Shown: positions 23,945 through 32,496, numbered from the stretch's first letter. The stretch: 64,000 bases of DNA from Pseudocitrobacter cyperus (GCF_039889165.1 NZ_JAYMYY010000009.1:62001-126000), one strand, 5' to 3'. Notes: a model not told the origin generated them from the sequence alone. Translations and numbers: made by a program.

Positions 23945-25534
23945 ATGACGTTGTCTCCTTATTTGCAAGAGGTGGCGAAGCGCCGCACTTTTGCCATTAT
24001 TTCCCACCCGGATGCCGGTAAAACAACAATTACCGAAAAGGTTCTGCTGTTCGGACAGGCTATCCAGACTGCGGGTACGGTAAAAGGCCGTGGCTCCAGC
24101 CAGCATGCGAAATCTGACTGGATGGAGATGGAAAAGCAGCGTGGTATTTCTATTACCACCTCCGTGATGCAATTTCCGTATCATGACTGCCTCGTAAACC
24201 TGCTGGACACCCCAGGGCACGAAGACTTCTCGGAAGATACCTACCGTACTCTGACGGCGGTCGACTGCTGCCTGATGGTTATCGACGCCGCGAAAGGTGT
24301 AGAAGACCGTACCCGTAAGCTGATGGAAGTTACCCGTCTGCGCGATACGCCGATCCTCACCTTTATGAACAAGCTCGACCGCGACATCCGCGACCCGATG
24401 GAACTGCTGGATGAGGTGGAAAACGAGCTGAAAATCGGTTGTGCGCCGATCACCTGGCCGATTGGCTGCGGCAAACTGTTCAAAGGTGTTTACCATCTCT
24501 ATAAAGATGAAACTTACCTTTATCAGACCGGTAAAGGCCATACCATTCAGGAAGTGCGCATCGTCAAAGGGCTGAATAACCCGGATCTGGATGCCGCCGT
24601 GGGGGAAGATCTGGCGCAGCAGTTGCGCGATGAGCTGGAGCTGGTGCAGGGCGCGTCGAACGAGTTTGACGAAGAGCTTTTCCTGGCCGGTGAAATCACG
24701 CCGGTCTTCTTCGGTACCGCACTGGGCAACTTTGGCGTTGATCATATGCTGGACGGCCTGATTGAGTGGGCGCCCGCACCGATGCCGCGTAAAACCGATA
24801 CTCGCGAAGTTGTTGCGGCGGAAGAGAAGTTCTCCGGCTTCGTCTTTAAAATTCAGGCCAATATGGATCCGAAACACCGTGACCGCGTCGCTTTTATGCG
24901 CGTTGTTTCCGGAAAGTATGAGAAAGGCATGAAGCTGCGTCAGGTGCGTATTGGTAAAGACGTGGTTATTTCCGATGCGTTGACCTTTATGGCGGGCGAC
25001 CGTGCTCACGTGGAAGAGGCATATCCGGGTGACATTATCGGCCTGCATAACCACGGCACGATTCAGATTGGCGACACCTTTACTCAGGGTGAAATGATGA
25101 AGTTCACGGGTATCCCGAACTTTGCGCCTGAACTGTTCCGCCGTATTCGTCTGCGCGATCCTCTTAAGCAGAAACAGTTGCTGAAGGGGTTGGTTCAGCT
25201 CTCAGAAGAGGGCGCGGTGCAGGTGTTCCGTCCAATTGCCAACAACGATCTCATCGTTGGCGCGGTTGGCGTACTGCAGTTTGATGTGGTCGTTGCGCGT
25301 CTTAAAAGCGAATACAATGTTGAAGCTATCTACGAATCGGTGAACGTCGCCACCGCCCGCTGGGTGGAAGGTAAAGACGTGAAGAAATTCGAAGAGTTCA
25401 AACGTAAAAATGAGATCCAACTGGCGCTGGATGGCGGTGATAACCTGACCTATATCGCCCCAACGATGGTGAATCTCAATTTGACGCGGGAACGTTATCC
25501 TGAAGTTGAATTCCGTAAAACTCGCGAGCACTAA
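23945..25534 (+). CDS. prfC: PrfC, peptide chain release factor 3 (RF3)
   Basis: A 529-residue translational GTPase, identical in length to E. coli RF3. The G1 loop is SHPDAGKTT, G2 lies around KQRGISITTS, G3 is DTPGHEDF and G4 is NKLDRD. Domains II and III follow to the C-terminus. It speeds recycling of RF1 and RF2 from the ribosome after peptide release. Preceded by a 91-bp gap after yjjG and followed by a strong hairpin at 25541. Confidence 0.97.
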   Translation: MTLSPYLQEVAKRRTFAIISHPDAGKTTITEKVLLFGQAIQTAGTVKGRGSSQHAKSDWMEMEKQRGISITTSVMQFPYHDCLVNLLDTPGHEDFSEDTYRTLTAVDCCLMVIDAAKGVEDRTRKLMEVTRLRDTPILTFMNKLDRDIRDPMELLDEVENELKIGCAPITWPIGCGKLFKGVYHLYKDETYLYQTGKGHTIQEVRIVKGLNNPDLDAAVGEDLAQQLRDELELVQGASNEFDEELFLAGEITPVFFGTALGNFGVDHMLDGLIEWAPAPMPRKTDTREVVAAEEKFSGFVFKIQANMDPKHRDRVAFMRVVSGKYEKGMKLRQVRIGKDVVISDALTFMAGDRAHVEEAYPGDIIGLHNHGTIQIGDTFTQGEMMKFTGIPNFAPELFRRIRLRDPLKQKQLLKGLVQLSEEGAVQVFRPIANNDLIVGAVGVLQFDVVVARLKSEYNVEAIYESVNVATARWVEGKDVKKFEEFKRKNEIQLALDGGDNLTYIAPTMVNLNLTRERYPEVEFRKTREH

Positions 25535-25540
25535 TCCCTC

Positions 25541-25568
25541 CGGAAGCACGGCCAGCGCCGTGCTTCCG
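25541..25568. terminator. prfC 3' hairpin
   Basis: CGGAAGCACGGC and GCCGTGCTTCCG pair perfectly over 12 bp around a CAGC loop, 6 bp after the prfC stop. There is no long T tract, so it may stabilise the 3' end rather than terminate alone. Confidence 0.6.
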
Positions 25569-25878
25569 CATTATTACCCCTTCCAAATCCCGCTGCGGAA
25601 AGTTCTTAATTGCACCCCATTCTCATCCACTTTGCTGGTTTTTTAGTCAATTTCGCCTGCACGCTGCCGAGAGTGTTCTATATTTAACAGAGTGATGAGC
25701 GAGTTGCTGGTTTAATGCACTTTGTTATCTATAAATCTTAGCGCATTAACCCATCAATCATACTCATTGCAATGCAAATCACCACAATCTGGTCGGGATA
25801 CCTGACTTACCAGCAGGACGGGTGACGTCCTTAGTAACATAGTGTCGGGTGCTTAAATACCGGGCAATACAAGGAGAT
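25569..25878 (+). promoter_or_regulatory. osmY upstream region with a candidate sigma-S -10 box
   Basis: No gene is visible in this stretch between the prfC hairpin and osmY. TTCTATATTTAA near 25676-25687 contains CTATAT, a sigma-S style extended -10, without a good -35, as known for the stationary-phase osmY promoter. This would give a leader of about 190 nt. The position is a guess from motif alone. Confidence 0.35.
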
Positions 25879-26475
25879 ATGATGATGACTAAGATGAAAA
25901 TGGGAAAAACGTTGCTGGCCGTCATTCTGGGCTCTGCGGTGATGACTGGCTCTGCGATGGCAGAGGGTAACACGGCCTCCGAAGCCGGGCAGAAAATCGA
26001 TAATTCGATGAATAAGGTCGGTAATTTTATGGATGACAGCACGATCACTGCCAAAGTGAAAGCGGCGCTGGTCGACCATGACGCGATTAAGAGCACTGAT
26101 ATTTCAGTGAAAACCGACAACAAAGTGGTGACTCTGAGCGGCACCGTAGACAACCAGTCTCAGTCCGATCAGGCGACTTCACTGGCGAAAGGCGTTGAAG
26201 GCGTGAGTAGTGTTGATAACAAACTCACTATTCGTGAAGGCAAGGCCGACAGCATGAAGGGTTACGCCGGGGATGCCGCCACCACCAGTGAAGTGAAAGC
26301 TAAGCTGCTGGCCGATGACATTGTTCCGTCACGCAAAGTGAAAGTCGAGACCACCGATGGCGTCGTCACGCTGACCGGTACGGTCGAATCCAAAGCGCAG
26401 GTGGAACGCGCTGAAAGCATCGCTAAAGCCGTAGACGGCGTGAAAAGCGTAGAAAACGACCTGAAAACGCCGTAA
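25879..26475 (+). CDS. osmY: OsmY, periplasmic BON-domain osmotic stress protein
   Basis: About 198 residues: a signal peptide ending SAMA, near residue 25, then two BON domains (about 55-123 and 134-198) that each contain the repeated VVTLSGTV or VVTLTGTV strand. E. coli OsmY is a hyperosmotic and stationary-phase periplasmic protein with chaperone-like activity on autotransporters. Three consecutive ATGs (25879, 25882, 25885) follow AAGGAG; the later ones have better spacing, the first aligns best with E. coli. The upstream frame from 25849 is excluded by the ribosome site. Confidence 0.93.
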   Translation: MMMTKMKMGKTLLAVILGSAVMTGSAMAEGNTASEAGQKIDNSMNKVGNFMDDSTITAKVKAALVDHDAIKSTDISVKTDNKVVTLSGTVDNQSQSDQATSLAKGVEGVSSVDNKLTIREGKADSMKGYAGDAATTSEVKAKLLADDIVPSRKVKVETTDGVVTLTGTVESKAQVERAESIAKAVDGVKSVENDLKTP

Positions 26476-26580
26476 CGGCTGTTCAGGAAAATAAAACACT
26501 CTTTGTAAATTTGAAAATATCGCTGGCGTCGCCTGAGCGCGTTTTGAGCGGTGACATTAACTATGGTAAAGGAGAATCGT

Positions 26581-26742
26581 ATGTTTCGTTGGGGCATTAT
26601 CTTTCTGGTTATCGCGTTAATTGCCGCTGCACTGGGTTTTGGTGGGCTGGCGGGTACCGCAGCAGGTGCGGCGAAAATCGTGTTTATCGTCGGTATCATC
26701 CTGTTCCTGGTCAGCCTGTTTATGGGGCGAAAACGCCCATAG
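26581..26742 (+). CDS. ytjA: YtjA, small membrane protein
   Basis: A 53-residue hydrophobic protein, nearly identical by eye to E. coli YtjA (DUF1328): MFRWGIIFLVIALIAAALGF, a glycine-rich turn GGLAGTAAGAAK, and a second membrane helix ending in MGRKRP. The start is the ATG at 26581 behind AAAGGAG; an in-frame upstream start at 26551 has no support. It lies 105 bp after osmY and is followed by a strong terminator. Function unknown, stress-linked by neighbourhood. Confidence 0.9.
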   Translation: MFRWGIIFLVIALIAAALGFGGLAGTAAGAAKIVFIVGIILFLVSLFMGRKRP

Positions 26743-26765
26743 CCGCTGTTAAGCATAAGATAATT

Positions 26766-26789
26766 AAGCCAGCCTTCGGGCTGGCTTTT
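26766..26789 (+). terminator. Rho-independent terminator after ytjA
   Basis: AAGCCAGCC, a TTCG tetraloop and GGCTGGCTT form a 9-bp stem followed by TTTTG. It lies 23 bp after the ytjA stop. Confidence 0.9.
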
Positions 26790-26838
26790 GTCTTTCTGGT
26801 GGTTACACTGAGCGTTGTACGCTGCCGGAGAATACCGC

Positions 26839-27639
26839 ATGACTTTTCGTTTTATCGATACCCATTGCCACTTTGATTTCCCCCCGTTTACCGGTAATGA
26901 GGCTGAAAGCCTGGCACAGGCCGCACAAGCTGGGGTGGCGAAAATAATTGTACCGGCAACGCAAGCCTCACGTTTTGACGCCCTACTGGCGCTGGCTGCC
27001 CGACATACACCGCTTTACGCCGCATTAGGGTTGCATCCGATTGTGGTGGAGCAGCATGATGACGCAAGCCTGGAGGCGCTTGATGCCGCGCTGGCGGCAA
27101 AACCGGAAAAACTCATTGCGGTAGGGGAGATAGGCTTCGACCTTTATCGAGACGATCCACAATTTGAACGCCAGCAATATCTGCTGGATGCCCAGCTAAA
27201 ACTGGCGAAACAGTATGATTTACCCGTGATCCTCCACTCGCGACGAACGCATGACAAGCTCGCCATGCACCTCAAGCGGCACGCCCTGCCGCGAACCGGC
27301 GTGGTGCACGGTTTTTCCGGCAGCCTGCAACAGGCTGAGCGATTCATTGAGTTGGGTTATAAGATTGGCGTTGGCGGTACGATCACTTATCCGCGAGCCA
27401 GCAAAACCCGCGCGGTGATGGCTCAGCTTCCCCTTAGCGCGCTGGTGCTGGAAACCGATGCGCCTGATATGCCGCTGAATGGTTTTCAGGGGCAGCCAAA
27501 CCGGCCAGAACGCGTTGCGCAGGTTTTTGCTGAGCTTTGTGCGTTGCGCCCGGAACCCTCAGAGCAGATAGCAGGCGCGCTATGGGAGAATAGCTACCGG
27601 CTTTTTTTCCAGGATGTTAATAACATTGGTGTGATTTAA
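26839..27639 (+). CDS. yjjV: YjjV, TatD-family metal-dependent DNase/hydrolase
   Basis: A 266-residue TIM-barrel hydrolase of the TatD family. Metal-binding marks are DTHCHFD at residues 5-11, GEIGFD, the HSRR and VHGFSG histidines, and ETDAPDMPL near the C-terminus. It corresponds to E. coli YjjV, which cleaves deoxynucleosides or DNA ends. The ATG at 26839 is used; the frame opens at 26815 inside the terminator shoulder of ytjA. The yjjU gene that precedes yjjV in K-12 is absent. Confidence 0.93.
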   Translation: MTFRFIDTHCHFDFPPFTGNEAESLAQAAQAGVAKIIVPATQASRFDALLALAARHTPLYAALGLHPIVVEQHDDASLEALDAALAAKPEKLIAVGEIGFDLYRDDPQFERQQYLLDAQLKLAKQYDLPVILHSRRTHDKLAMHLKRHALPRTGVVHGFSGSLQQAERFIELGYKIGVGGTITYPRASKTRAVMAQLPLSALVLETDAPDMPLNGFQGQPNRPERVAQVFAELCALRPEPSEQIAGALWENSYRLFFQDVNNIGVI

Positions 27640-27775
27640 GTCTCATTACTAACTTTTGTTCTCTAAGTATTACGTAAAATATGTGATCTGATGCGGGAAT
27701 GATAGTGACGGAACGTTATAATTCCCCCCGTCTTTTTGCTCTATTTTCCATTGCTTCAATACACAGGGACTCTGT

Positions 27776-29053
27776 ATGCAAATCCTCATGGGACTTATCG
27801 GCATGGTGGTGCTGCTCGCCATCGCCTTACTTCTCTCGAATAATCGTAAAGCGATCAATCTCCGAACTGTGCTGGGTGCCTGGCTGATTCAGGTCGGAAT
27901 TGGCGCATTGATCCTCTATGTTCCCGCCGGTCGTAAAGTACTGCTGGCGATGTCTGAAGGCGTGGCGAATGTCATCGCTTATGGTAATGAAGGGATCGGC
28001 TTCCTGTTTGGCGGGCTGGTCTCGGACAAAATGTTTGAAGTTTTCGGCGGGGGCGGATTTATTTTTGCACTGCGCGTCCTGCCGGTCATTGTCTTCTTCT
28101 CCTCGCTGATTGCCGTGCTCTACTACCTCGGCATTATGCAATTCGTGATCCGTATTCTGGGTGGCGCACTGCGTGCAGTACTAAAAACCTCGCGTACAGA
28201 ATCGCTCTCTGCCACGGCAAATATCTTCGTCGGGCAAACGGAAGCGCCGCTGGTGGTGCGTCCGTATATTGCAACTATGACCCGTTCAGAACTGTTCGCC
28301 GTGATGTGTGGTGGCCTGGCCTCGGTTGCCGGTTCCGTACTGGCGGGGTATGCGCAGATGGGGGTGCCGCTGGAGTACCTGATTGCCGCTTCGTTTATGG
28401 CGGCCCCGGGCGGCCTGCTGTTTGCGAAGATAATCGTACCGGAAACGGAAAAACCGCATGATTCTCCGAGCCTGGAAGCAGAAACGAATAACCCGGATGC
28501 TCCGGCGAACGTGCTGGATGCCGCGGCTTCTGGTGCGGCATCGGGCATGCAACTGGCGCTGAACGTCGGTGCGATGCTGCTGGCATTCATCGCGCTTATC
28601 GCGCTGCTGAACGGTATGCTCTCCGGAATTGGCGGCTGGTTTAACCATCCTGAACTCTCACTGCAAATGATCCTCGGCTGGGTCTTCTCGCCGCTGGCGT
28701 GGGTCATCGGGGTACCGTGGAATGAAGCGACGGTGGCGGGATCGTTTATCGGTCAGAAGCTCATCATCAATGAGTTCGTGGCTTACATGAACTTTGGCGC
28801 GTACCTGAAGCCAGATGCGGAAGTCGCCGCTGCCGGGTTGCAGGTGATTTCCGCGCACTCGAAAGCGATCATCTCTTTTGCCCTGTGCGGCTTTGCTAAC
28901 CTATCGTCGATCGCCATTCTGATTGGTGGATTGGGCGGGATGGCACCGAGCCGTCGCCAGGATATCGCTCAGCTTGGCTTGCGCGCCGTGGCCGCGGGGA
29001 CGCTCTCAAACCTGATGAGCGCGACCATTGCCGGCGTGTTCCTTTCGCTATAA
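27776..29053 (+). CDS. Concentrative nucleoside transporter (CNT/NupC family)
   Basis: A 425-residue polytopic membrane protein of the concentrative nucleoside transporter family. The signature NIFVGQTEAPLVVRPYI at about 145-161 includes the glutamine-threonine-glutamate that contacts nucleoside ribose, and a second conserved block is AKAIISFALCGFANLSSIAI near the C-terminus. It resembles the NupX/PsuT (YeiJ/YeiM) branch. It lies convergent with yjjW, whose stop it overlaps by 6 bp, and 2.6 kb from deoC. Import of (deoxy)nucleosides for the deo enzymes is the natural reading; the substrate range is unproven. Confidence 0.92.
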   Translation: MQILMGLIGMVVLLAIALLLSNNRKAINLRTVLGAWLIQVGIGALILYVPAGRKVLLAMSEGVANVIAYGNEGIGFLFGGLVSDKMFEVFGGGGFIFALRVLPVIVFFSSLIAVLYYLGIMQFVIRILGGALRAVLKTSRTESLSATANIFVGQTEAPLVVRPYIATMTRSELFAVMCGGLASVAGSVLAGYAQMGVPLEYLIAASFMAAPGGLLFAKIIVPETEKPHDSPSLEAETNNPDAPANVLDAAASGAASGMQLALNVGAMLLAFIALIALLNGMLSGIGGWFNHPELSLQMILGWVFSPLAWVIGVPWNEATVAGSFIGQKLIINEFVAYMNFGAYLKPDAEVAAAGLQVISAHSKAIISFALCGFANLSSIAILIGGLGGMAPSRRQDIAQLGLRAVAAGTLSNLMSATIAGVFLSL

Positions 29054-29911
29054 ATAAAGCGCCGGGGGGATAATCTGCGTTATCCCTCTTGCCCGCAGCG
29101 CCTGTGCCAGCGTTTCAATGTCGTCTGGCCCGGCGCTGCGCCACGTTTTGGCCTCGCCATACACCCCGTGCGCGTGAAATGCATTTAGCCGCACCGACAC
29201 ATCTCCCAGCCCATGTATAAACGTGCAGAGCGCATCCGCTTCAGCCAGATAGTCGCTGTGTTCCGGAATAAGCAACAATCGCAATTCAGTCAGTAAACCT
29301 CGTGCGGCAAGCCACTGAATGCTCGCTTTGATGCGCTGATTGCCACGCCCGGTGAGAGCCTGGTGCGTTCTCTCATCCCAGGCTTTTAAATCCACCATCA
29401 CGCCGTCGCACACGGGGCTGAGTTTCTCCCAGCCCGCGATGGAAAGCTCGCCATTACTGTCGACCAGGCAAGTGAGATGGCGCAGCGTGGGCGACTGGTG
29501 GATCTGTTCAAACAGCGCACAGACGAATGGCAGTTGCGTGGTTGCCTCGCCGCCGCTGACGGTGATGCCCTCAATAAATGGCGCGGCACGGGTAATGTGC
29601 TGGATGATGTGTTCGATGCTCCAGAGTTGTGCCATCGGCGTCGCTTGCTGCGGGCACATCTGCAGGCAGGTGTCGCACTGCTGGCAAATCTCCTCCTGCC
29701 AGTAAACACGCCCGCCCTGAATGGCGAGCGCATCATGCGGACAATGAAGCACGCACTCGCCGCAGTCATTACAGCGGCCCATCGTCCATGGGTTGTGGCA
29801 GTTTTTACAGCGCAGATTACACCCCTGTAGAAACAGAGCCAGGCGGCTGCCTGGCCCATCCACGCAGGAAAACGGGATGATTTTACTGACTAAAGCGCAT
29901 CTGCTGTTCAT
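29048..29911 (-). CDS. yjjW: YjjW, glycyl-radical enzyme activating enzyme (radical SAM)
   Basis: A 287-residue radical-SAM activase. The radical cluster motif CNLRCKNC places cysteines at 31, 35 and 38. It is followed by a ferredoxin-like insert with two 4Fe-4S motifs (CNDCGECVLHCP and CQQCDTCLQMCP). This is the PFL-activase-like layout of enzymes that abstract a hydrogen from a glycine of a partner. The ATG at 29911 gives the E. coli length and overlaps the end of yjjI by 29 bp; the frame start at 29968 lies deeper in yjjI. YjjI is the obvious client. The reaction and the physiological signal are unknown. Confidence 0.93.
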   Translation of the reverse strand: MNSRCALVSKIIPFSCVDGPGSRLALFLQGCNLRCKNCHNPWTMGRCNDCGECVLHCPHDALAIQGGRVYWQEEICQQCDTCLQMCPQQATPMAQLWSIEHIIQHITRAAPFIEGITVSGGEATTQLPFVCALFEQIHQSPTLRHLTCLVDSNGELSIAGWEKLSPVCDGVMVDLKAWDERTHQALTGRGNQRIKASIQWLAARGLLTELRLLLIPEHSDYLAEADALCTFIHGLGDVSVRLNAFHAHGVYGEAKTWRSAGPDDIETLAQALRARGITQIIPPALYL

Positions 29912-31433
29912 GGCTGACCACTCGCGGTTGGCGTTCCAGAATGCGCGTATTGCGCGCGGCTTCTTCACCCAGCCAGGTGGTATTGGTGCGGGAACCGTCG
30001 GCGCGATATTTTTCCAGATCGGACAGCCGCACCATATAGCCCGTCACCCGCACCAGATCGTTGCCGCTGACGTTAGCGCTGAACTCGCGCATGCCTACTT
30101 TAAATGCGCCAAGGCAAAGTTGCATCACCGCCTGCGGGTTGCGTTTTACCGTTTCATCGAGCGTCAGAATATCGCTGATCCCCGCCGGGTAGTGAGCGTG
30201 ATGCGGCGCGACCGCCAGCAGATGGCTGACCGGGTCGGGCTCATCGCCATAAGGAAGACGCGCACCCGGCGTGGTATCGATATCAGAACTGATACCTGAC
30301 TGCGCATGCAGCATGGCGCGCTGTTGCCAGCCATATCGCACCGGCGTGTTTGTGACAAAATCAGCCAGTTGCGCGCTGATGCGGTAGCCCAGTTCGTTGG
30401 CCTGCGGATCTTTGCCATAGCGCGCGTTGAGCCCTTCACGTTCGCAAAGCGTATTAACCGCCTCCGCCAGTGAATAAATACCAAACATCGGCACAAAACG
30501 ATCGGGGTCGATCAACGCTTCTGTCACCAGGAAGCTACTATCAAAGAAGTGTGATTGTTCATACAGGAAGGCGCAGCGGGCATCAATAATATCGATTTGC
30601 TGTTGGCAGTAGTGCGGTAACGTGCGGTTAAAGAAATCGTCAGCCGAGGTGCTGCGTTTAGCGACTTCCTGCAAATTGAGGCGCACCAGAGTACTGCCGC
30701 CGCCCGCCATCGGCAGGCTGTTGTAACAGCTTACGATGCCATAGTGACCTTTTGTGAAAATTTTATCATTTTCCGGGCCGTTGGCGATGTGCGGTTTACT
30801 GCACTCGCAGATATTTTTGCTCACTTCCAGCAGCAGATCGTCTGGGGTGATCTCCGGATCGTAGATAAAGGTGAGATTTGGTGCGACCTGCTTTAACTCG
30901 GCGTCTGCACGGAGAATGGCGCGCGTAATGGGCGTATCGGCTGGGCCAATATTCACATGCGTGAAGGCATCCGGCAGGGTGCGGTCGAGATAACGCCAGA
31001 AACGTTTTATTCGAATATCAATTTCGTTTTGTGTTAAAATTCTAACATACGGCATCAGCAGTTCATCGAGATGCCCGAGGAACACCGGCATGGCCGTAAC
31101 GGATGGCACATGGTGGTACAGGATAGTGAGCAAAGAGAGCGCATCATCCAGATCCTGCGCGCCTTCCAGCTCCAGCCATTGTGAACCATTTGCCAGGAAG
31201 CGGGCGTAGTCCGGTAGCACGTAACGCGGCTTATAAGGCGCATGGCCTTCGAACATATCGCAGACAACACCGTCGGCCAGCGCGGCTTGCGCAGCAGGTG
31301 GCAGCGCCGGGTAAGGCAGCGCGTTTTCTGCTTCCAGCGCCAGAAAATGGCGTTTTTGCTCGGGGCTTAAAACGGGGCTCGTCACAATTTTCTGACACTG
31401 TTGCTGTAGAGGTGTTGAGGTCGATATTGGCAT
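29883..31433 (-). CDS. yjjI: YjjI, DUF3029 putative glycyl-radical enzyme
   Basis: A 516-residue protein, the same length as E. coli YjjI. The C-terminal SGNDLVRVTGYMVRLSD fits the glycyl-radical loop RVxGY, with the radical site at Gly465. Candidate catalytic cysteines lie in NICECSKPH and VSCYNSLPMAGGG. It is divergently transcribed from deoC and coupled to its activase gene yjjW. It differs from PFL, NrdD and diol dehydratases, so the substrate is unknown. The N-terminal coding region contains two DeoR-like operators on the DNA level, which may tie expression to the deo operon. Confidence 0.88.
   Translation of the reverse strand: MPISTSTPLQQQCQKIVTSPVLSPEQKRHFLALEAENALPYPALPPAAQAALADGVVCDMFEGHAPYKPRYVLPDYARFLANGSQWLELEGAQDLDDALSLLTILYHHVPSVTAMPVFLGHLDELLMPYVRILTQNEIDIRIKRFWRYLDRTLPDAFTHVNIGPADTPITRAILRADAELKQVAPNLTFIYDPEITPDDLLLEVSKNICECSKPHIANGPENDKIFTKGHYGIVSCYNSLPMAGGGSTLVRLNLQEVAKRSTSADDFFNRTLPHYCQQQIDIIDARCAFLYEQSHFFDSSFLVTEALIDPDRFVPMFGIYSLAEAVNTLCEREGLNARYGKDPQANELGYRISAQLADFVTNTPVRYGWQQRAMLHAQSGISSDIDTTPGARLPYGDEPDPVSHLLAVAPHHAHYPAGISDILTLDETVKRNPQAVMQLCLGAFKVGMREFSANVSGNDLVRVTGYMVRLSDLEKYRADGSRTNTTWLGEEAARNTRILERQPRVVSHEQQMRFSQ
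30753..30768. promoter_or_regulatory. Candidate DeoR operator OE inside yjjI
   Basis: TGTGAAAATTTTATCA matches the DeoR operator TGTTAGAATTCTAACA at 12 of 16 positions. It begins 279 bp from the stronger site at 31032, similar to the spacing of the third deo operator (OE) in E. coli. Confidence 0.5.
31032..31047. promoter_or_regulatory. DeoR operator O1 (deoP1), inside yjjI
   Basis: TGTTAAAATTCTAACA matches the DeoR palindrome at 15 of 16 positions. It lies about 650 bp upstream of deoC, inside the yjjI coding region. The inner TAAAAT could be the -10 of deoP1 reading rightward. Confidence 0.85.
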
Positions 31434-31594
31434 GGTGTGTTCCTCAGGCGAGAGATGGGCGAAGTGTAGGAAAAAGCGCGTAGCGATCTTTTGATCCCAT
31501 ACGGCGGTTAGCGCGTTTTCTTACGCTGAAAGAGTTAGAAATTTGATTTGTGTCTCATTATGGTTATGCAATCTTTTTTGTTTGTTTCATTAAC

Positions 31595-31610
31595 TGTGAT
31601 GGGTGTCGAA
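31595..31610. promoter_or_regulatory. CRP/CytR site of deoP2
   Basis: TGTGATGGGTGTCGAA has a perfect left CRP half site and a degenerate right half. The surrounding text (TGTGATG...TCGAAGTGTG) aligns with the promoter-proximal CRP site of E. coli deoP2, where CRP and CytR bind together. Confidence 0.65.
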
Positions 31611-31627
31611 GTGTGAGTGCGGGTGAG

Positions 31628-31643
31628 TGTTACAATTGTCACA
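31628..31643. promoter_or_regulatory. DeoR operator O2 (deoP2)
   Basis: TGTTACAATTGTCACA matches the DeoR operator at 13 of 16 positions and sits where O2 lies in E. coli deoP2, between the CRP site and CGCAAGGTGAAATTTT. It begins 596 bp after O1, close to the roughly 600 bp that allows DeoR looping. Confidence 0.7.
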
Positions 31644-31679
31644 TACCCGCAAGGTGAAATTTTAAAGTCGGAGAACAAA

Positions 31680-32459
31680 ATGAGTGATTTAACGGCAAGC
31701 AGCCTGCGTGCATTAAAACTGATGGATCTGACCACCCTGAATGAAGACGACACGGATGCGAAAGTTATCGCCCTGTGCCATCAGGCGAAAACCCCGGTTG
31801 GTAACACCGCAGCGGTCTGCATCTACCCGCGTTTTATCCCTATCGCGCGTAAGACTCTGAATGAGCAGGGGACGCCGGATATTCACATCGCCACCGTCAC
31901 CAACTTCCCGCACGGTAACGACGATATCGACATCGCGCTGGCGGAAACGCGCGCAGCGATCGCTTACGGCGCCGATGAAGTAGACGTGGTATTCCCGTAC
32001 CGCGCGCTGATCGCCGGCAACGAGCAGGTTGGTTTTGACATGGTGAAAGCATGTAAAGACGCCTGTGCGGCGGCGAACGTGCTGCTGAAAGTGATTATCG
32101 AAACCGGTGAACTGAAAGAAGAAGCTTTGATTCGTAAAGCTTCTGAAATTTCTATTAAAGCAGGTGCGGATTTCATCAAAACCTCTACCGGTAAAGTGCC
32201 TGTAAACGCGACCCCGGAAAGCGCACGCATCATGATGGAAGTGATCCGCGATATGGGCGTGTCCAAAACCGTTGGTTTTAAACCTGCGGGCGGTGTGCGT
32301 ACTGCGGAAGACGCGCAGCAGTTCCTGGCGATTGCCGACGAACTGTTTGGCGCTGACTGGGCAGACTCTCGCCACTACCGTTTCGGCGCATCCAGCCTGC
32401 TGGCGAGCCTGCTGAAAGCGCTCGGCCACGGCGACGGCAAAAGCGCAAGCAGCTACTAA
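31680..32459 (+). CDS. deoC: DeoC, 2-deoxyribose-5-phosphate aldolase
   Basis: A 259-residue class I aldolase, identical in length to E. coli DeoC. The Schiff-base lysine lies in FIKTSTGK, with the second active lysine in VGFKPAGGVRT. It splits 2-deoxyribose 5-phosphate into glyceraldehyde 3-phosphate and acetaldehyde. The ATG at 31680 follows CGGAGAAC; a longer frame from 31617 overlaps the operator O2 and is rejected. First gene of deoCABD. Confidence 0.97.
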   Translation: MSDLTASSLRALKLMDLTTLNEDDTDAKVIALCHQAKTPVGNTAAVCIYPRFIPIARKTLNEQGTPDIHIATVTNFPHGNDDIDIALAETRAAIAYGADEVDVVFPYRALIAGNEQVGFDMVKACKDACAAANVLLKVIIETGELKEEALIRKASEISIKAGADFIKTSTGKVPVNATPESARIMMEVIRDMGVSKTVGFKPAGGVRTAEDAQQFLAIADELFGADWADSRHYRFGASSLLASLLKALGHGDGKSASSY

Positions 32460-32469
32460 GGTGCTGATT

Positions 32470-32496
32470 GCCTGATGGTGGCCACCGCCATCAGGC
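32470..32496. terminator. deoC-deoA intercistronic hairpin
   Basis: GCCTGATGGTGG and CCGCCATCAGGC pair around a 3-nt CCA loop, 11 of 12 Watson-Crick with one G-U. It has no T run and lies inside the operon, so it may be a processing or mRNA-stability element. Confidence 0.5.

Noticed and set aside
23900..25054. 384-codon open frame on the minus strand
   Set aside because: It is antisense to prfC, which is certain, and has no family features; long antisense frames are common in high-GC codon patterns.
31533..31548. AGTTAGAAATTTGATT as a DeoR operator
   Set aside because: Only 10 of 16 positions match and it does not align with the E. coli deoP2 layout; the site at 31628 does.
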